Source: DASQBT01 sp049578545 (GTDB lineage Bacteria; Pseudomonadota; Gammaproteobacteria; Burkholderiales; Thiobacillaceae). Taken from it: a stretch of DNA of 47,807 bases. Made by a program: the position numbers and the translations under genes. The stretch covers positions 1-47,807 of the forward strand of contig JBAUMF010000038.1 of NCBI GenBank assembly GCA_049578545.1, read 5' to 3'. Shown one piece after another: positions 21,619 through 29,098 of the stretch. Each line of letters opens with the position of its first letter. Position 1 is the stretch's first letter. The notes below the pieces were generated by a model. That model searched no databases, had not been told where the DNA came from, and saw nothing but the letters and a program-made list of their open reading frames with translations.

Positions 21619-24600
21619 TTAGTCCCCGGGTTGGGGCTGGGTAATTCTGATGTTATAGATATCGGTGTGCACGTCCAGCACCCTGATGCCGGATATGCCA
21701 TTCACGCCACCGCTGGTGTTGCCGTGGCAGCCGTCACAGGCTTCGAAGATCGAACCCTGGAGGGTACCGCTGGAGCCAATGACGTTGCCCTGTGTGGCGT
21801 TCTTCGAGTCCCACTGCAAAGCCTGGGGACCGCCCGCGAGCACCTGACCATACTCGCTGCCCGGGTAGGTAGTCGAGTTCGTCTGCGTGCCGAAGGTCGC
21901 ACCACCCACATTGATCATGTGGTTCGCAGCACCGAGGCCGTCATGGCAGGCCGAGCACACGGTGGCCTGGGGCGAGATCACGTTCCATGTCAACGGGTCG
22001 ACTTTGACGTTATTGTTGGCAAGTACACCATTGTCGCTACAGGTGTAGTTGTTGGCGGCGACGGGTGCGGTCCCCCCACCGGGAAGGGCATCGCCAGCTT
22101 TCCAGAGGGGCGTAATCACGGTTCCGCCGCTATTCACCGAGCCATTGACGTTGAACGTATTGCACTTGTTGATCACCGCGCCCAGCGGACCCTGATCGGC
22201 CGTGAACGTCCAGTTGCCGGTTGCCGCATTCTTCACGTGGCACTCGGTGCAGTCGTCCAGCGGGGCCGGGTAGCTCACCTCCACGGAATAGTCCTCGTTA
22301 CCGGTGGCGCTATAGACATTGCCATGCAGGAAGGGCATCGCGCGGCCGGTCCAGTTTCCTAGAGGAACTCCGGGAGGCGCATTTACCGCATTTGCCCCGG
22401 CGGAGTGGATGCCGTGGATGTAGCGCCGGAACGTAAACGACTCGTTATACGCCACCGGGGTCAGGCTGTTCGAGGCATACCAGGCGGCGGACTGCGCTTC
22501 GCCGCTGGACAACCGACCCACGTCGTGACAGATCGGGCAGGACAGAGTAGATGTCATGCCGCTGGTGTGGAAGGCTGTCGAGTAGGCATAGTAGGTTGAA
22601 CCCGTACCGTGGATCGTTGGAACCACCACCGTGCCGCCGCCCAGAACGTTGGAGCCGGAGACGCCACCCAAGACGCCATGGCAATTGTCGCACGAGTAAT
22701 CCGTGACCACATTGCGACGCGGGACCGGCGTGCCGGAAACAGACGTGTCGAGCGATGCCACCACCGGCGCGACAGGCGCGAACAGGGTCTTGACTGCGGG
22801 GGCGGTGGTTACGCCAGGAGGCAGCGTTGTAAGTGCCGGCAGAGCTGTCTTGTGGTCCGAGACGCTGACTGCTGGTTCCAGCACCTGGCCATACATGAGG
22901 AGCCGTGCCGTCGTTCCCTGGGCCTTCTGGGTCGAGGTATTCTTCGGAATCGTCATCGTGACCCCGTAGGTGCCGTCACCATTGGCGGTGCCCGTGGTCA
23001 CACCCGCGCTGACGCTGCCGCTATTGTTATAGCTGGTGTAGTCGGCAACTGTTTTGGCCGTGTTCATGTTGTAATAGCCGAACAGCAGAGACACATTCCC
23101 AAACAGATTGGTGTTGGTGCAAGCGCCCGAACAGTCGGCTGTCAGGTTATAAGGCGTCCCCGTATTCGGGTTGGTGATCGAGTACTTGACCGTCACGGTG
23201 CCGGTCGCTGAGGTGGTTGGCGCCTTGACCGTAGCCGAAAGGATGTTGTACTGGTAGTTTGCCCGGTTGGCGATCTGCTGGTTCCAGTGAAAGCCAGCGA
23301 CCGGAGCTATACCGTTCGGTCCATGGCACTGGGCGCAGCTGGCGTCCGAGCTCGCGGTTGTAATGCCTAGGCTTGAATGCAGTGTGTACCAGTTGTTTAG
23401 CTGGCCGGTACTCAGCATGACGTGCTGCGGAGACGTCTGCAGCGTGTCGTCGTGGCAGGTCAGGCAGGCTTCCTTGGTGGGAACGTTCATCCAGTTGTCG
23501 CCCTGCGGGGTGGCCACCGCCGCGACCGTGCCATCCGGACCGCCGGTCGTGGGATCTGTCCTGCCCGCGATTTTGGTATCGCTGGTATGGCACTTGGTGC
23601 AGTTACGCAGGTCCTGTGGGAAGCCGACTTCCTGGAAGCCATTAACGGGACTTGGCCAGGCCTGGGTCAGTTTTCGACCGGCGTGAATGGTGTGGGCCAG
23701 GACTTTGAGGCTGAGCCCATAGGGGAAGCCCGAAACCTCCATGCTGGAGTTGTGGCACATCACGCAATACTGAGGGTCTTTGCGTCCCGCGTGAGGCTGG
23801 AGATCACTATGGCAGCTGTTGCACGAGCGGGCATCTGTCATCACACGGGTATAGGGCCCTTTCGTCGGGTCGGTATTCGTGAGCTGCGTTGAATTGCCGT
23901 TGCTCCCCATCGTAAAGTCGAAGTAGGGGTTGACCAAGACCTGTTGGCCTTGCGAATTCGCGTAGCACAACTGGATAGCGAGACGGTAGGCCGTGGTGCC
24001 GTCCTTGGCCATGGTCACGCCGTTGGTCATCACTCCACCGCTGGCCCAGGGTGTCGTATTGGGCGTAGTGCCGGTGTTAGCGCTACCGTCATTGTTTTTC
24101 GCGGTGGTGTTGTAGTTGGGGTCCGTGACGTCCGTGCTGAACGTGTAGGTATAGTAGCCCTCCGGGTGGTAGGTCAGTGTCGAGGTGGGCGAACTGTTGC
24201 TCGGGGTAGGCGTTGGGTCCGTCGTGGGATGATGAGAACCGTTGGTGCCGGTGTAGATGAGGCTCTGCCACTCGTCGGGATTGGAGTTGGTGCCAGGATT
24301 CAGCTTGGCGACCATGAAACGCAGGTTCCTCGCGTATTTCACTGTTTGGCCGTTTACCGTGGTGCTGGTACCACAGGCGGTTAGGTTGGCCCCTGGGGTC
24401 GTCGCATCAGACTCGTTACCGAGACGAAGTCCCTGTACCGGCGCGCCGTGATCGAACACGGTGAAATTCACGCTCAACGGGCTGTGCAGTGTTATTGCGG
24501 GGGTGCCCGCACCCTGGATCACCGAGAACCCCACCGAAGGATTACTAATGGTCTGAGAGCCGTCATTGGCGGGAACGGCCGCAGCCGCCTGAATGGCAGC

Positions 24601-24741
24601 TGAAAGGTTCGCCGGAGGAGGATTGCCGCCACCGCCGCCGCCGCCACCACCACTACTGCTGCTGCCGCAGCCGACAATGGCTGCTGCCGCCAGGGCTACC
24701 AGCCCCAATCGCATGATTGTTAAATGCTTCGTGATCGTCAT
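21619..24741 (-). CDS. OmcA/MtrC-family decaheme c-type cytochrome lipoprotein (paralogue 2)
   Basis: A 1040-residue lipoprotein (lipobox IVGC, Cys25, then Ser and Gly tracts and NPPPAN). Ten CxxCH motifs occur in two groups: CNSCH, CVMCH, CTKCH, CLTCH, CAQCH, then CDNCH, CPICH, CTECH, CSACH, CDGCH. Shared family stretches with paralogue 1 include VPANDGS/VPANDTS near the N-terminus, VNFTVFDHG, GFPQDLRNCTKCH, CPICHD and IHGIHSAGA. It is about 190 residues longer than paralogue 1, mainly in the beta domains and in the last heme region (GNWTFTADQGPLGAVIN insert). A very strong GAGGAGGAA precedes the ATG. It is the first gene of the conduit cluster and has its own terminator. Confidence 0.93.
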   Translation of the reverse strand: MTITKHLTIMRLGLVALAAAAIVGCGSSSSGGGGGGGGGNPPPANLSAAIQAAAAVPANDGSQTISNPSVGFSVIQGAGTPAITLHSPLSVNFTVFDHGAPVQGLRLGNESDATTPGANLTACGTSTTVNGQTVKYARNLRFMVAKLNPGTNSNPDEWQSLIYTGTNGSHHPTTDPTPTPSNSSPTSTLTYHPEGYYTYTFSTDVTDPNYNTTAKNNDGSANTGTTPNTTPWASGGVMTNGVTMAKDGTTAYRLAIQLCYANSQGQQVLVNPYFDFTMGSNGNSTQLTNTDPTKGPYTRVMTDARSCNSCHSDLQPHAGRKDPQYCVMCHNSSMEVSGFPYGLSLKVLAHTIHAGRKLTQAWPSPVNGFQEVGFPQDLRNCTKCHTSDTKIAGRTDPTTGGPDGTVAAVATPQGDNWMNVPTKEACLTCHDDTLQTSPQHVMLSTGQLNNWYTLHSSLGITTASSDASCAQCHGPNGIAPVAGFHWNQQIANRANYQYNILSATVKAPTTSATGTVTVKYSITNPNTGTPYNLTADCSGACTNTNLFGNVSLLFGYYNMNTAKTVADYTSYNNSGSVSAGVTTGTANGDGTYGVTMTIPKNTSTQKAQGTTARLLMYGQVLEPAVSVSDHKTALPALTTLPPGVTTAPAVKTLFAPVAPVVASLDTSVSGTPVPRRNVVTDYSCDNCHGVLGGVSGSNVLGGGTVVVPTIHGTGSTYYAYSTAFHTSGMTSTLSCPICHDVGRLSSGEAQSAAWYASNSLTPVAYNESFTFRRYIHGIHSAGANAVNAPPGVPLGNWTGRAMPFLHGNVYSATGNEDYSVEVSYPAPLDDCTECHVKNAATGNWTFTADQGPLGAVINKCNTFNVNGSVNSGGTVITPLWKAGDALPGGGTAPVAANNYTCSDNGVLANNNVKVDPLTWNVISPQATVCSACHDGLGAANHMINVGGATFGTQTNSTTYPGSEYGQVLAGGPQALQWDSKNATQGNVIGSSGTLQGSIFEACDGCHGNTSGGVNGISGIRVLDVHTDIYNIRITQPQPGD

Positions 24742-24855
24742 TTTGATTCCTCCTCAATAGAACGACTGGGTTCTGGAATTACAACTAAATAATCATTAAA
24801 GGCAGGGAGCTTTCTCCCATTGTTTAATGTTCCGATACTAATCAATCCTTGTTAA

Positions 24856-24871
24856 TGATGCATTTGCATCA
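24856..24871. promoter_or_regulatory. Perfect 16-bp palindrome upstream of OmcA/MtrC paralogue 2
   Basis: TGATGCATTTGCATCA has 7-bp arms around a central TT, 115 nt before the ATG of the 1040-residue gene in an AT-rich region. It is a good operator candidate. The PAS-LuxR regulator (25017-25670) ends just upstream and is a possible ligand; its spacing does not fit FNR. Confidence 0.45.
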
Positions 24872-24878
24872 ATTACCA

Positions 24879-24892
24879 TTGATGATGGTCAG
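24879..24892. promoter_or_regulatory. Imperfect FNR-like dyad upstream of OmcA/MtrC paralogue 2
   Basis: TTGATGATGGTCAG matches TTGA-N6-TCAA except for the last base. It is 8 nt beyond the palindrome at 24856-24871. Weak alone; noted because perfect sites occur near fccA, the CRP/FNR gene and gspC. Confidence 0.25.
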
Positions 24893-25016
24893 CCAATGGA
24901 ACTTTATTGCGCATGGTCAAAAATCATTTGTCTCGCGTCGGTCGACAGACGCCTGCGGCGGAACGGCTGAGCGGAGCCTTGGAACGTGTGGTCAGCAATC
25001 ATGGCGCCGGATATGG

Positions 25017-25670
25017 CTACACCAGATGATGACGGTGGGCGCAGTTCACCGCCTCTACCCTGCTGTGGACATTCAGCTTTGCCATCAGTCTCTGGATGTG
25101 GTTGCGCACGGTTGCCATGCTGATGTGCAGCTGACTGGATATGGCGTCTGTGGCCAAGCCATGAGTCAGCAGGCACAAGATTTCCCGCTCCCGCTCAGAC
25201 AGTAGGCCAAGGCTGTGAGCAGCATGCGGGTCCCTGATCTTCTGCTTTGTTTTGCTGACATTGTTCTTGTTCAGACCGGCGCGATCAGCCAATGCTGCCG
25301 ATGAATTGCAATGGCCGCGACGCATTACATGAACGACCATCCATTCCCGCTCAACGGGCGAGGGCATCAGCATGGTACCGACATTGAGCTGGATTTTCCC
25401 GCCGTCCCTGGCCGGGATGCGCATGGAAAAATTTGATGGCGGGGGTCCGCCTTTTGCCAACTGGCTGATTGGGCAGTTGGCCCTGCAGTATGAGCGGCCA
25501 CTCGGATCATGGCCCTGCAAGGTTTCATGGCAGGCGCTGCCTATCGCGTGCGCGGCGGACACACCGGTCAGGTCCTCGCAGGCCTGATTCCAGAAAATCA
25601 CCCTTTGATCCCCATCGATGGCAAACATGGCATCGATCGAGCGGTCGACCAATTCGGGAAAGTTTTTCAA
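25017..25670 (-). CDS. PAS-domain LuxR-family transcriptional regulator with a cysteine cluster
   Basis: A 217-residue regulator. The N-terminal PAS domain (FAIDGDQRVIFWNQACEDLTG) contains Cys47, Cys62 and Cys66 in the pattern ACHETLQG, then YCRANCP, an arrangement common in a group of PAS-HTH proteins and suggestive of metal, heme or redox sensing. The C-terminal LuxR-type HTH (about 155-207) has LSEREREILCLL, the recognition helix region ISMATVRNHIQRLMAKL and NVHSRVEAV. The start is TTG at 25670: a stop codon lies two codons upstream in frame, and the PAS fold needs the residues before the first ATG. The gene lies between fccB and the surface cytochrome gene, so it is a candidate regulator of either. 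Confidence 0.85.
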   Translation of the reverse strand: MKNFPELVDRSIDAMFAIDGDQRVIFWNQACEDLTGVSAAHAIGSACHETLQGHDPSGRSYCRANCPISQLAKGGPPPSNFSMRIPARDGGKIQLNVGTMLMPSPVEREWMVVHVMRRGHCNSSAALADRAGLNKNNVSKTKQKIRDPHAAHSLGLLSEREREILCLLTHGLATDAISSQLHISMATVRNHIQRLMAKLNVHSRVEAVNCAHRHHLV

Positions 25671-25708
25671 GGATTAAATCTTTTCTACAAACCGGTTGGC
25701 AAAATCAG

Positions 25709-25751
25709 TAAAAGAAACCGCCCACTACACGGAGGAAAGAGTGATGGGCGG
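25709..25751 (-). terminator. Probable rho-independent terminator after fccB
   Basis: On the minus strand, CCGCCCA pairs with TGGGCGG (7 bp, 20-nt loop), followed by TTTCTTTT. It begins 12 nt after the fccB stop and separates fccAB from the PAS-LuxR gene. Confidence 0.55.
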
Positions 25752-25762
25752 AATAAGCTGTC

Positions 25763-27106
25763 CTAATTGAACGCGTCCCCGAGGACGTTTGTCACCCAGC
25801 CGTCCGAATACTCGGCTTCCAGCTTGTACTGGATGCGCGGCACCACCACGGCGGGTTTGTCAGCCGTGGCCGGTGCATCCAGGGGCGAAGTGCCGCCGGC
25901 GGTTTTCACGTAAACAAACTTGTTGTCCTCGACCTTGAAGATATGCACAACCGAGAAGCCGAAATCGGGCGCCACTGCGCTATAGCAGGTGTTGACGTAA
26001 TAGGGCACCGGCGGAGGCATGCCATTGAGCTTGGCCACAATCGCGCCCACCGCCACTTTGGCCTGGCTCATCGCCATGTGCGCTGACTTGGGCATGTCAT
26101 ACACCGGCAGTTCCCCGGCAATGCAGGCATCGCCGATGGTGTAGATATCCTTTGCCACCGCGGACTCCATGGTCATGGGCACGACTTCGCACCAGCCGCC
26201 GGCATTGGTCAGCCCGGTGCTCTTGGCAATGGCGCCCGCCGTATGAGCCGGGATCACGTTCAGCACATCCGCCTTGTGTTCGCCAAATGTGGTGTAGGCG
26301 GTCCTGGTCTTGGGGTCGATCCTGACGACCTTGCCGTCATCCTTGTTGGGTATCCACTGGATCATGCCGTCGGGGCCGTAGCCATACAGTTCCTTGTAGC
26401 CCTTTTCGAACAGGCCTTTCTTGGAGAAGGAATCGTTGGAATCGAGAATAAGAATCTTGGCCTTGGTCTTGCCGTGGCTTTTCAAGTAATAGGCCACCTG
26501 ACCTGCCCGCTCGTACGGGCCGGGGGGGCAGCGGAACGGCTTGGGTGGCGTGGCGATAATGAAGGTGCCGCCATCCGGCATGGCCTCCAGCTGTTTCTTC
26601 AGCAGCAGGGTCTGGGGGCCGGCCTTGTAGGCATGGGGAATTTCATGCGACACCGCCTCGGAATAGCCTTCAACCGCGCCATAATTGAATTCGATCCCGG
26701 GCGACATCACCAGGGCATCATAGGACAGCGTCTTGCCCGCCTTGGTGGTGACCGTTTTCTTGGCCGGATCCACCCCGGTGACGTAATCATGCATGACGTT
26801 CACGCCGTGTTTCCTGAGGCCGTCGTAGCCCCTTTCCAGCGTCTTTATGTCACGCAAGCCCGAGACGACCTCATCCGACAAGGGGCATGAGGTGTACATC
26901 TTGTCGGGCTCGATCAGGGTTACCTCGATGGCGGGGTCAAGGATCCGGAGGTACTTGGCGGCTGCAGCGCCGCCATAGCCGCCGCCGATGACGACGACCT
27001 TGGCCTTGCTTTTTGCAGCCCAGGCACTTTGGGGAATGCTCAGTACCGCAGTGGAACTGGCTGCGGCAATCAGTTTGATAAATTCACGACGATTGATCTG
27101 GCTCAT
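25763..27106 (-). CDS. fccB: Flavocytochrome c sulfide dehydrogenase, flavoprotein subunit
   Basis: A 447-residue FAD protein. It has a twin-arginine signal (RREFIKL at 6-12, then a hydrophobic stretch to SAWA), a Rossmann FAD motif VVVIGGGYGGAAAAKYL (about 37-53), and the two redox-active cysteines expected of FccB/SoxF: Cys193 in FRCPPGPYERA and Cys374 in NTCYSAVAPDFGFSV. TIGDAC near 325 is the second FAD-binding motif. It oxidises sulfide in the periplasm and passes electrons to the diheme subunit encoded 10 nt upstream. The ATG at 27106, with AAGGGGG before it, is chosen over an in-frame extension. Length and motifs are normal for the family. Confidence 0.94.
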   Translation of the reverse strand: MSQINRREFIKLIAAASSTAVLSIPQSAWAAKSKAKVVVIGGGYGGAAAAKYLRILDPAIEVTLIEPDKMYTSCPLSDEVVSGLRDIKTLERGYDGLRKHGVNVMHDYVTGVDPAKKTVTTKAGKTLSYDALVMSPGIEFNYGAVEGYSEAVSHEIPHAYKAGPQTLLLKKQLEAMPDGGTFIIATPPKPFRCPPGPYERAGQVAYYLKSHGKTKAKILILDSNDSFSKKGLFEKGYKELYGYGPDGMIQWIPNKDDGKVVRIDPKTRTAYTTFGEHKADVLNVIPAHTAGAIAKSTGLTNAGGWCEVVPMTMESAVAKDIYTIGDACIAGELPVYDMPKSAHMAMSQAKVAVGAIVAKLNGMPPPVPYYVNTCYSAVAPDFGFSVVHIFKVEDNKFVYVKTAGGTSPLDAPATADKPAVVVPRIQYKLEAEYSDGWVTNVLGDAFN

Positions 27107-27116
27107 GTTATCCCCC

Positions 27117-27698
27117 TTATTTGGTCTGGCTGGCGAAGTATTCTGCCACCGCAGCAACATCCTCTTCCTTCAGCTTCAATGCAACTTTGCGCATCATCTT
27201 GTTGGGCATCTTGACGGACTCATCGCGGTACTTCATCAACTCCATTTCCATGTATTTCGCCATTTGGCCGTTGATCTTGGGCGTCTCGTCATCCATGGGC
27301 TCGCTGCCTCTGACGCCGTGACAGCCGGCGCACAAGGCCTTGGCCTTGCCTTTGCCCTTTTCTACCAAAGCGGCGTCCAGTTTTCGCGGCCCAGGGGTCC
27401 AGGGCTGCTGAGAGAAGTAATGCGCCACTGCCGCCAACTCTTCATCACTGTAACCCTTGATCAGCCGCCCCATGGTGGCCGAATAGCGCTCACCTGTCTT
27501 CCACTGCAGCAAGATGTTCTTGAGGTAGGCCTCAGGCAGGCCCCCAATTGAGGGCATGGATCCACCGTAGCTGTGCCCGTCACCATGACAGTTGTTGCAG
27601 GTGCGGGCGAGGCCGTCGATGGGGTCAGATGCGTAGGCGGCTGAAATGCCAAGCGCCATCAGCATGGGGACAAGCGTGGTGTAACGTTTCTTGAACAT
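27117..27698 (-). CDS. fccA: Flavocytochrome c sulfide dehydrogenase, diheme cytochrome subunit
   Basis: A 193-residue periplasmic diheme cytochrome c of the c4-like type. It has a signal peptide cleaved near AYA/SDP, CNNCH at 34-38 with the downstream Met ligand region (MPSIGG), and CAGCH in the second half with MPNKMM as a possible second axial Met. The order of two c-type domains and the adjacent fccB identify it as FccA. GGAGG lies 7 nt before the ATG at 27698; another ATG directly precedes it. It would deliver sulfide-derived electrons to soluble cytochromes. Confidence 0.92.
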   Translation of the reverse strand: MFKKRYTTLVPMLMALGISAAYASDPIDGLARTCNNCHGDGHSYGGSMPSIGGLPEAYLKNILLQWKTGERYSATMGRLIKGYSDEELAAVAHYFSQQPWTPGPRKLDAALVEKGKGKAKALCAGCHGVRGSEPMDDETPKINGQMAKYMEMELMKYRDESVKMPNKMMRKVALKLKEEDVAAVAEYFASQTK

Positions 27699-27837
27699 CA
27701 TGTTTCCTCCATCCTTGTTGTTTTGACTGGCTGTCCCCAGGGAACAGCGAGGACACTGCGTTACGACTAATGCACAGCTAAGGGAGAGTTACGTTAATGC
27801 AATGGGCTAACCGCGTCCGCCAAAACATGAAAAATTT

Positions 27838-27851
27838 TTGATTGTTATCAA
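27838..27851. promoter_or_regulatory. Perfect FNR-type box upstream of fccAB
   Basis: TTGATTGTTATCAA is an exact TTGAT-N4-ATCAA dyad, 140 nt before fccA and 7 nt beyond the CRP/FNR gene stop. It is probably the fccAB control site for the regulator encoded next to it or for an FNR-type protein elsewhere. Confidence 0.6.
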
Positions 27852-27857
27852 TAAATC

Positions 27858-28583
27858 TCAAACGACTTCGGCCTCGCTCGGGCAACCACCCGGACTCAGC
27901 GTGGCTAACTTCCGGCCGTTCTCCACCGAGATTTGGCTGCCTTTCACCTGAATGACGCCCTGCTTACCCAGAAAGGCGAGCACCCTGGAAAAGGTTTCCT
28001 GGCTTAAACCCAGCTTGGCGGCAATGTCGCGCTTGCGGGCGGGCAACTGGATTTCGTAGGTATTGGAATCAGGATGGGGCATGTATTGCAGCAGGAAGCA
28101 GGCCACCCGCTGTAGGCTTGAGCGCTGGGAACAGATCTCCATATCGCGCAGCGTGTTGATCAGGCGCTGGGATACCAGGCTGAGCACCCGTTCCATCTGG
28201 GCGGGCTCCTGGCTCAATTCATTCTGGTAAGCGTGGGCATCGATCGCTATAACATGGCTGTTACGCGTGGTGATGGCGTCAAAGGGACAGGCTTCGCCAA
28301 GTACCAGGCAGGCTTCACCAAAACTTTCGCCGTGTTCGACCAGGGAGATGACCCGCTCGCCTTCAGCGGGGAGCGGGATATAGATGCGAATCTGGCCACT
28401 GATCAGCACAAACAGCGAGCCAAGCTTGTCGCCTTTGCTTACCAGCGTAGTGTTCTTGGGCAATTCCAGCAATTGTGCCCCAGCGGCAAGACGGCCAAGC
28501 TGGTCAGGGCGCCATCCCTTGAAGTACGAGAGGCGGCTCATGGCCTCCTGGATTTGTACGGATGAAAGAGGTAAAGCGTTCAT
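27858..28583 (-). CDS. CRP/FNR-family transcriptional regulator
   Basis: A 241-residue regulator with a cyclic-nucleotide-binding-like beta-roll (about 20-140, GDKLGSLFVLISGQIRIYIP and GESFGEACLVLGEACPFDA), a dimerisation helix, and a C-terminal winged HTH. The recognition helix SQETFSRVLAFL carries E-x-x-S-R, the FNR-type residues that read TTGAT half-sites. The N-terminal cysteines of oxygen-sensing FNR are absent, so an iron-sulfur cluster is unlikely; DNR/NnrR-like or other effector sensing is possible. Matching dyads occur at 27838-27851 and 28761-28774. The start ATG at 28583 has only a weak ribosome site. Confidence 0.9.
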   Translation of the reverse strand: MNALPLSSVQIQEAMSRLSYFKGWRPDQLGRLAAGAQLLELPKNTTLVSKGDKLGSLFVLISGQIRIYIPLPAEGERVISLVEHGESFGEACLVLGEACPFDAITTRNSHVIAIDAHAYQNELSQEPAQMERVLSLVSQRLINTLRDMEICSQRSSLQRVACFLLQYMPHPDSNTYEIQLPARKRDIAAKLGLSQETFSRVLAFLGKQGVIQVKGSQISVENGRKLATLSPGGCPSEAEVV

Positions 28584-28760
28584 GATTGATCAAACCTACT
28601 TCGGGAGTATTACTTAGCAGGAAACACGTCAGGTAAAGCTTCCTTCAATCAAGCCATGGCCCGTTGATTGATGAAATAGTTACCTGATGACGATGCCAAA
28701 TCCTGGAATCAGCCTTCATTAGAATTTCAACATATCATTCATTACGATTTGCCAGGAAAT

Positions 28761-28774
28761 TTGACCTGCGTCAA
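28761..28774. promoter_or_regulatory. FNR/CRP-family dyad upstream of the CRP/FNR gene
   Basis: TTGACCTGCGTCAA is a perfect TTGAC-N4-GTCAA palindrome, about 180 nt before the regulator's ATG. Autoregulation is the simplest reading. Confidence 0.5.
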
Positions 28775-28882
28775 ATCTAATTGGTTTCCGTTACGGTAAC
28801 ACAAATCATCGTAACTAAAGATTCTTTACCTGAAGCGAACCATTAAATTGAATAGGCAAGCAAGCTGCTCGTGAATCTGAAT

Positions 28883-28900
28883 AGCGGTTTTCAAACCGCT
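28883..28900. repeat. 18-bp inverted repeat
   Basis: AGCGGTTTTCAAACCGCT has perfect 8-bp arms and a 2-nt centre. No T-tract follows on either strand, so an operator or a weak transcript-end hairpin are equally possible. Confidence 0.45.
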
Positions 28901-29098
28901 GCTTAACGTCAGTCTTGAACACAATCCCCCCAAGGTGCAGCGCTGTCTATTTCGGCTGCGTTGGCTGCGAGTAAAGTCTATTCGCATCGAACCATCGGCA
29001 ACCACAAGCAGGCCACGCGGGACCGCCACGACCTGCGGCCTCGCGCCTAAAGGCCAAACGCTCTCAATGACTGGTTTGTCGAGTGAAGCAGCGTTTCC

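Larger units (their letters stand above)
28584..29098. other. 515-bp regulatory and unassigned region
   Basis: The part near the CRP/FNR gene is AT-rich and holds the TTGAC dyad (28761), a GTTACGGTAAC palindrome (28790-28800) and the inverted repeat at 28883. The GC-rich part next to the DUF815 gene has a minus-strand frame opening right after the DUF815 stop and running to 28826, with the stretch VAVPRGLLVVADGSMRIDF; it could be a gene remnant but matches nothing I recognise. Confidence 0.5.

Noticed and set aside
24806..24820. Small hairpin GGGAG-CTTTC-TCCC region as a terminator of the PAS-LuxR gene
   Set aside because: It is 200 nt beyond the gene stop and followed only by a mixed AT sequence, not a T-tract.
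28584..28593. TTGATCAA just before the CRP/FNR start codon as another FNR site
   Set aside because: The half-sites are directly abutted without the 4-nt spacer needed by this family.
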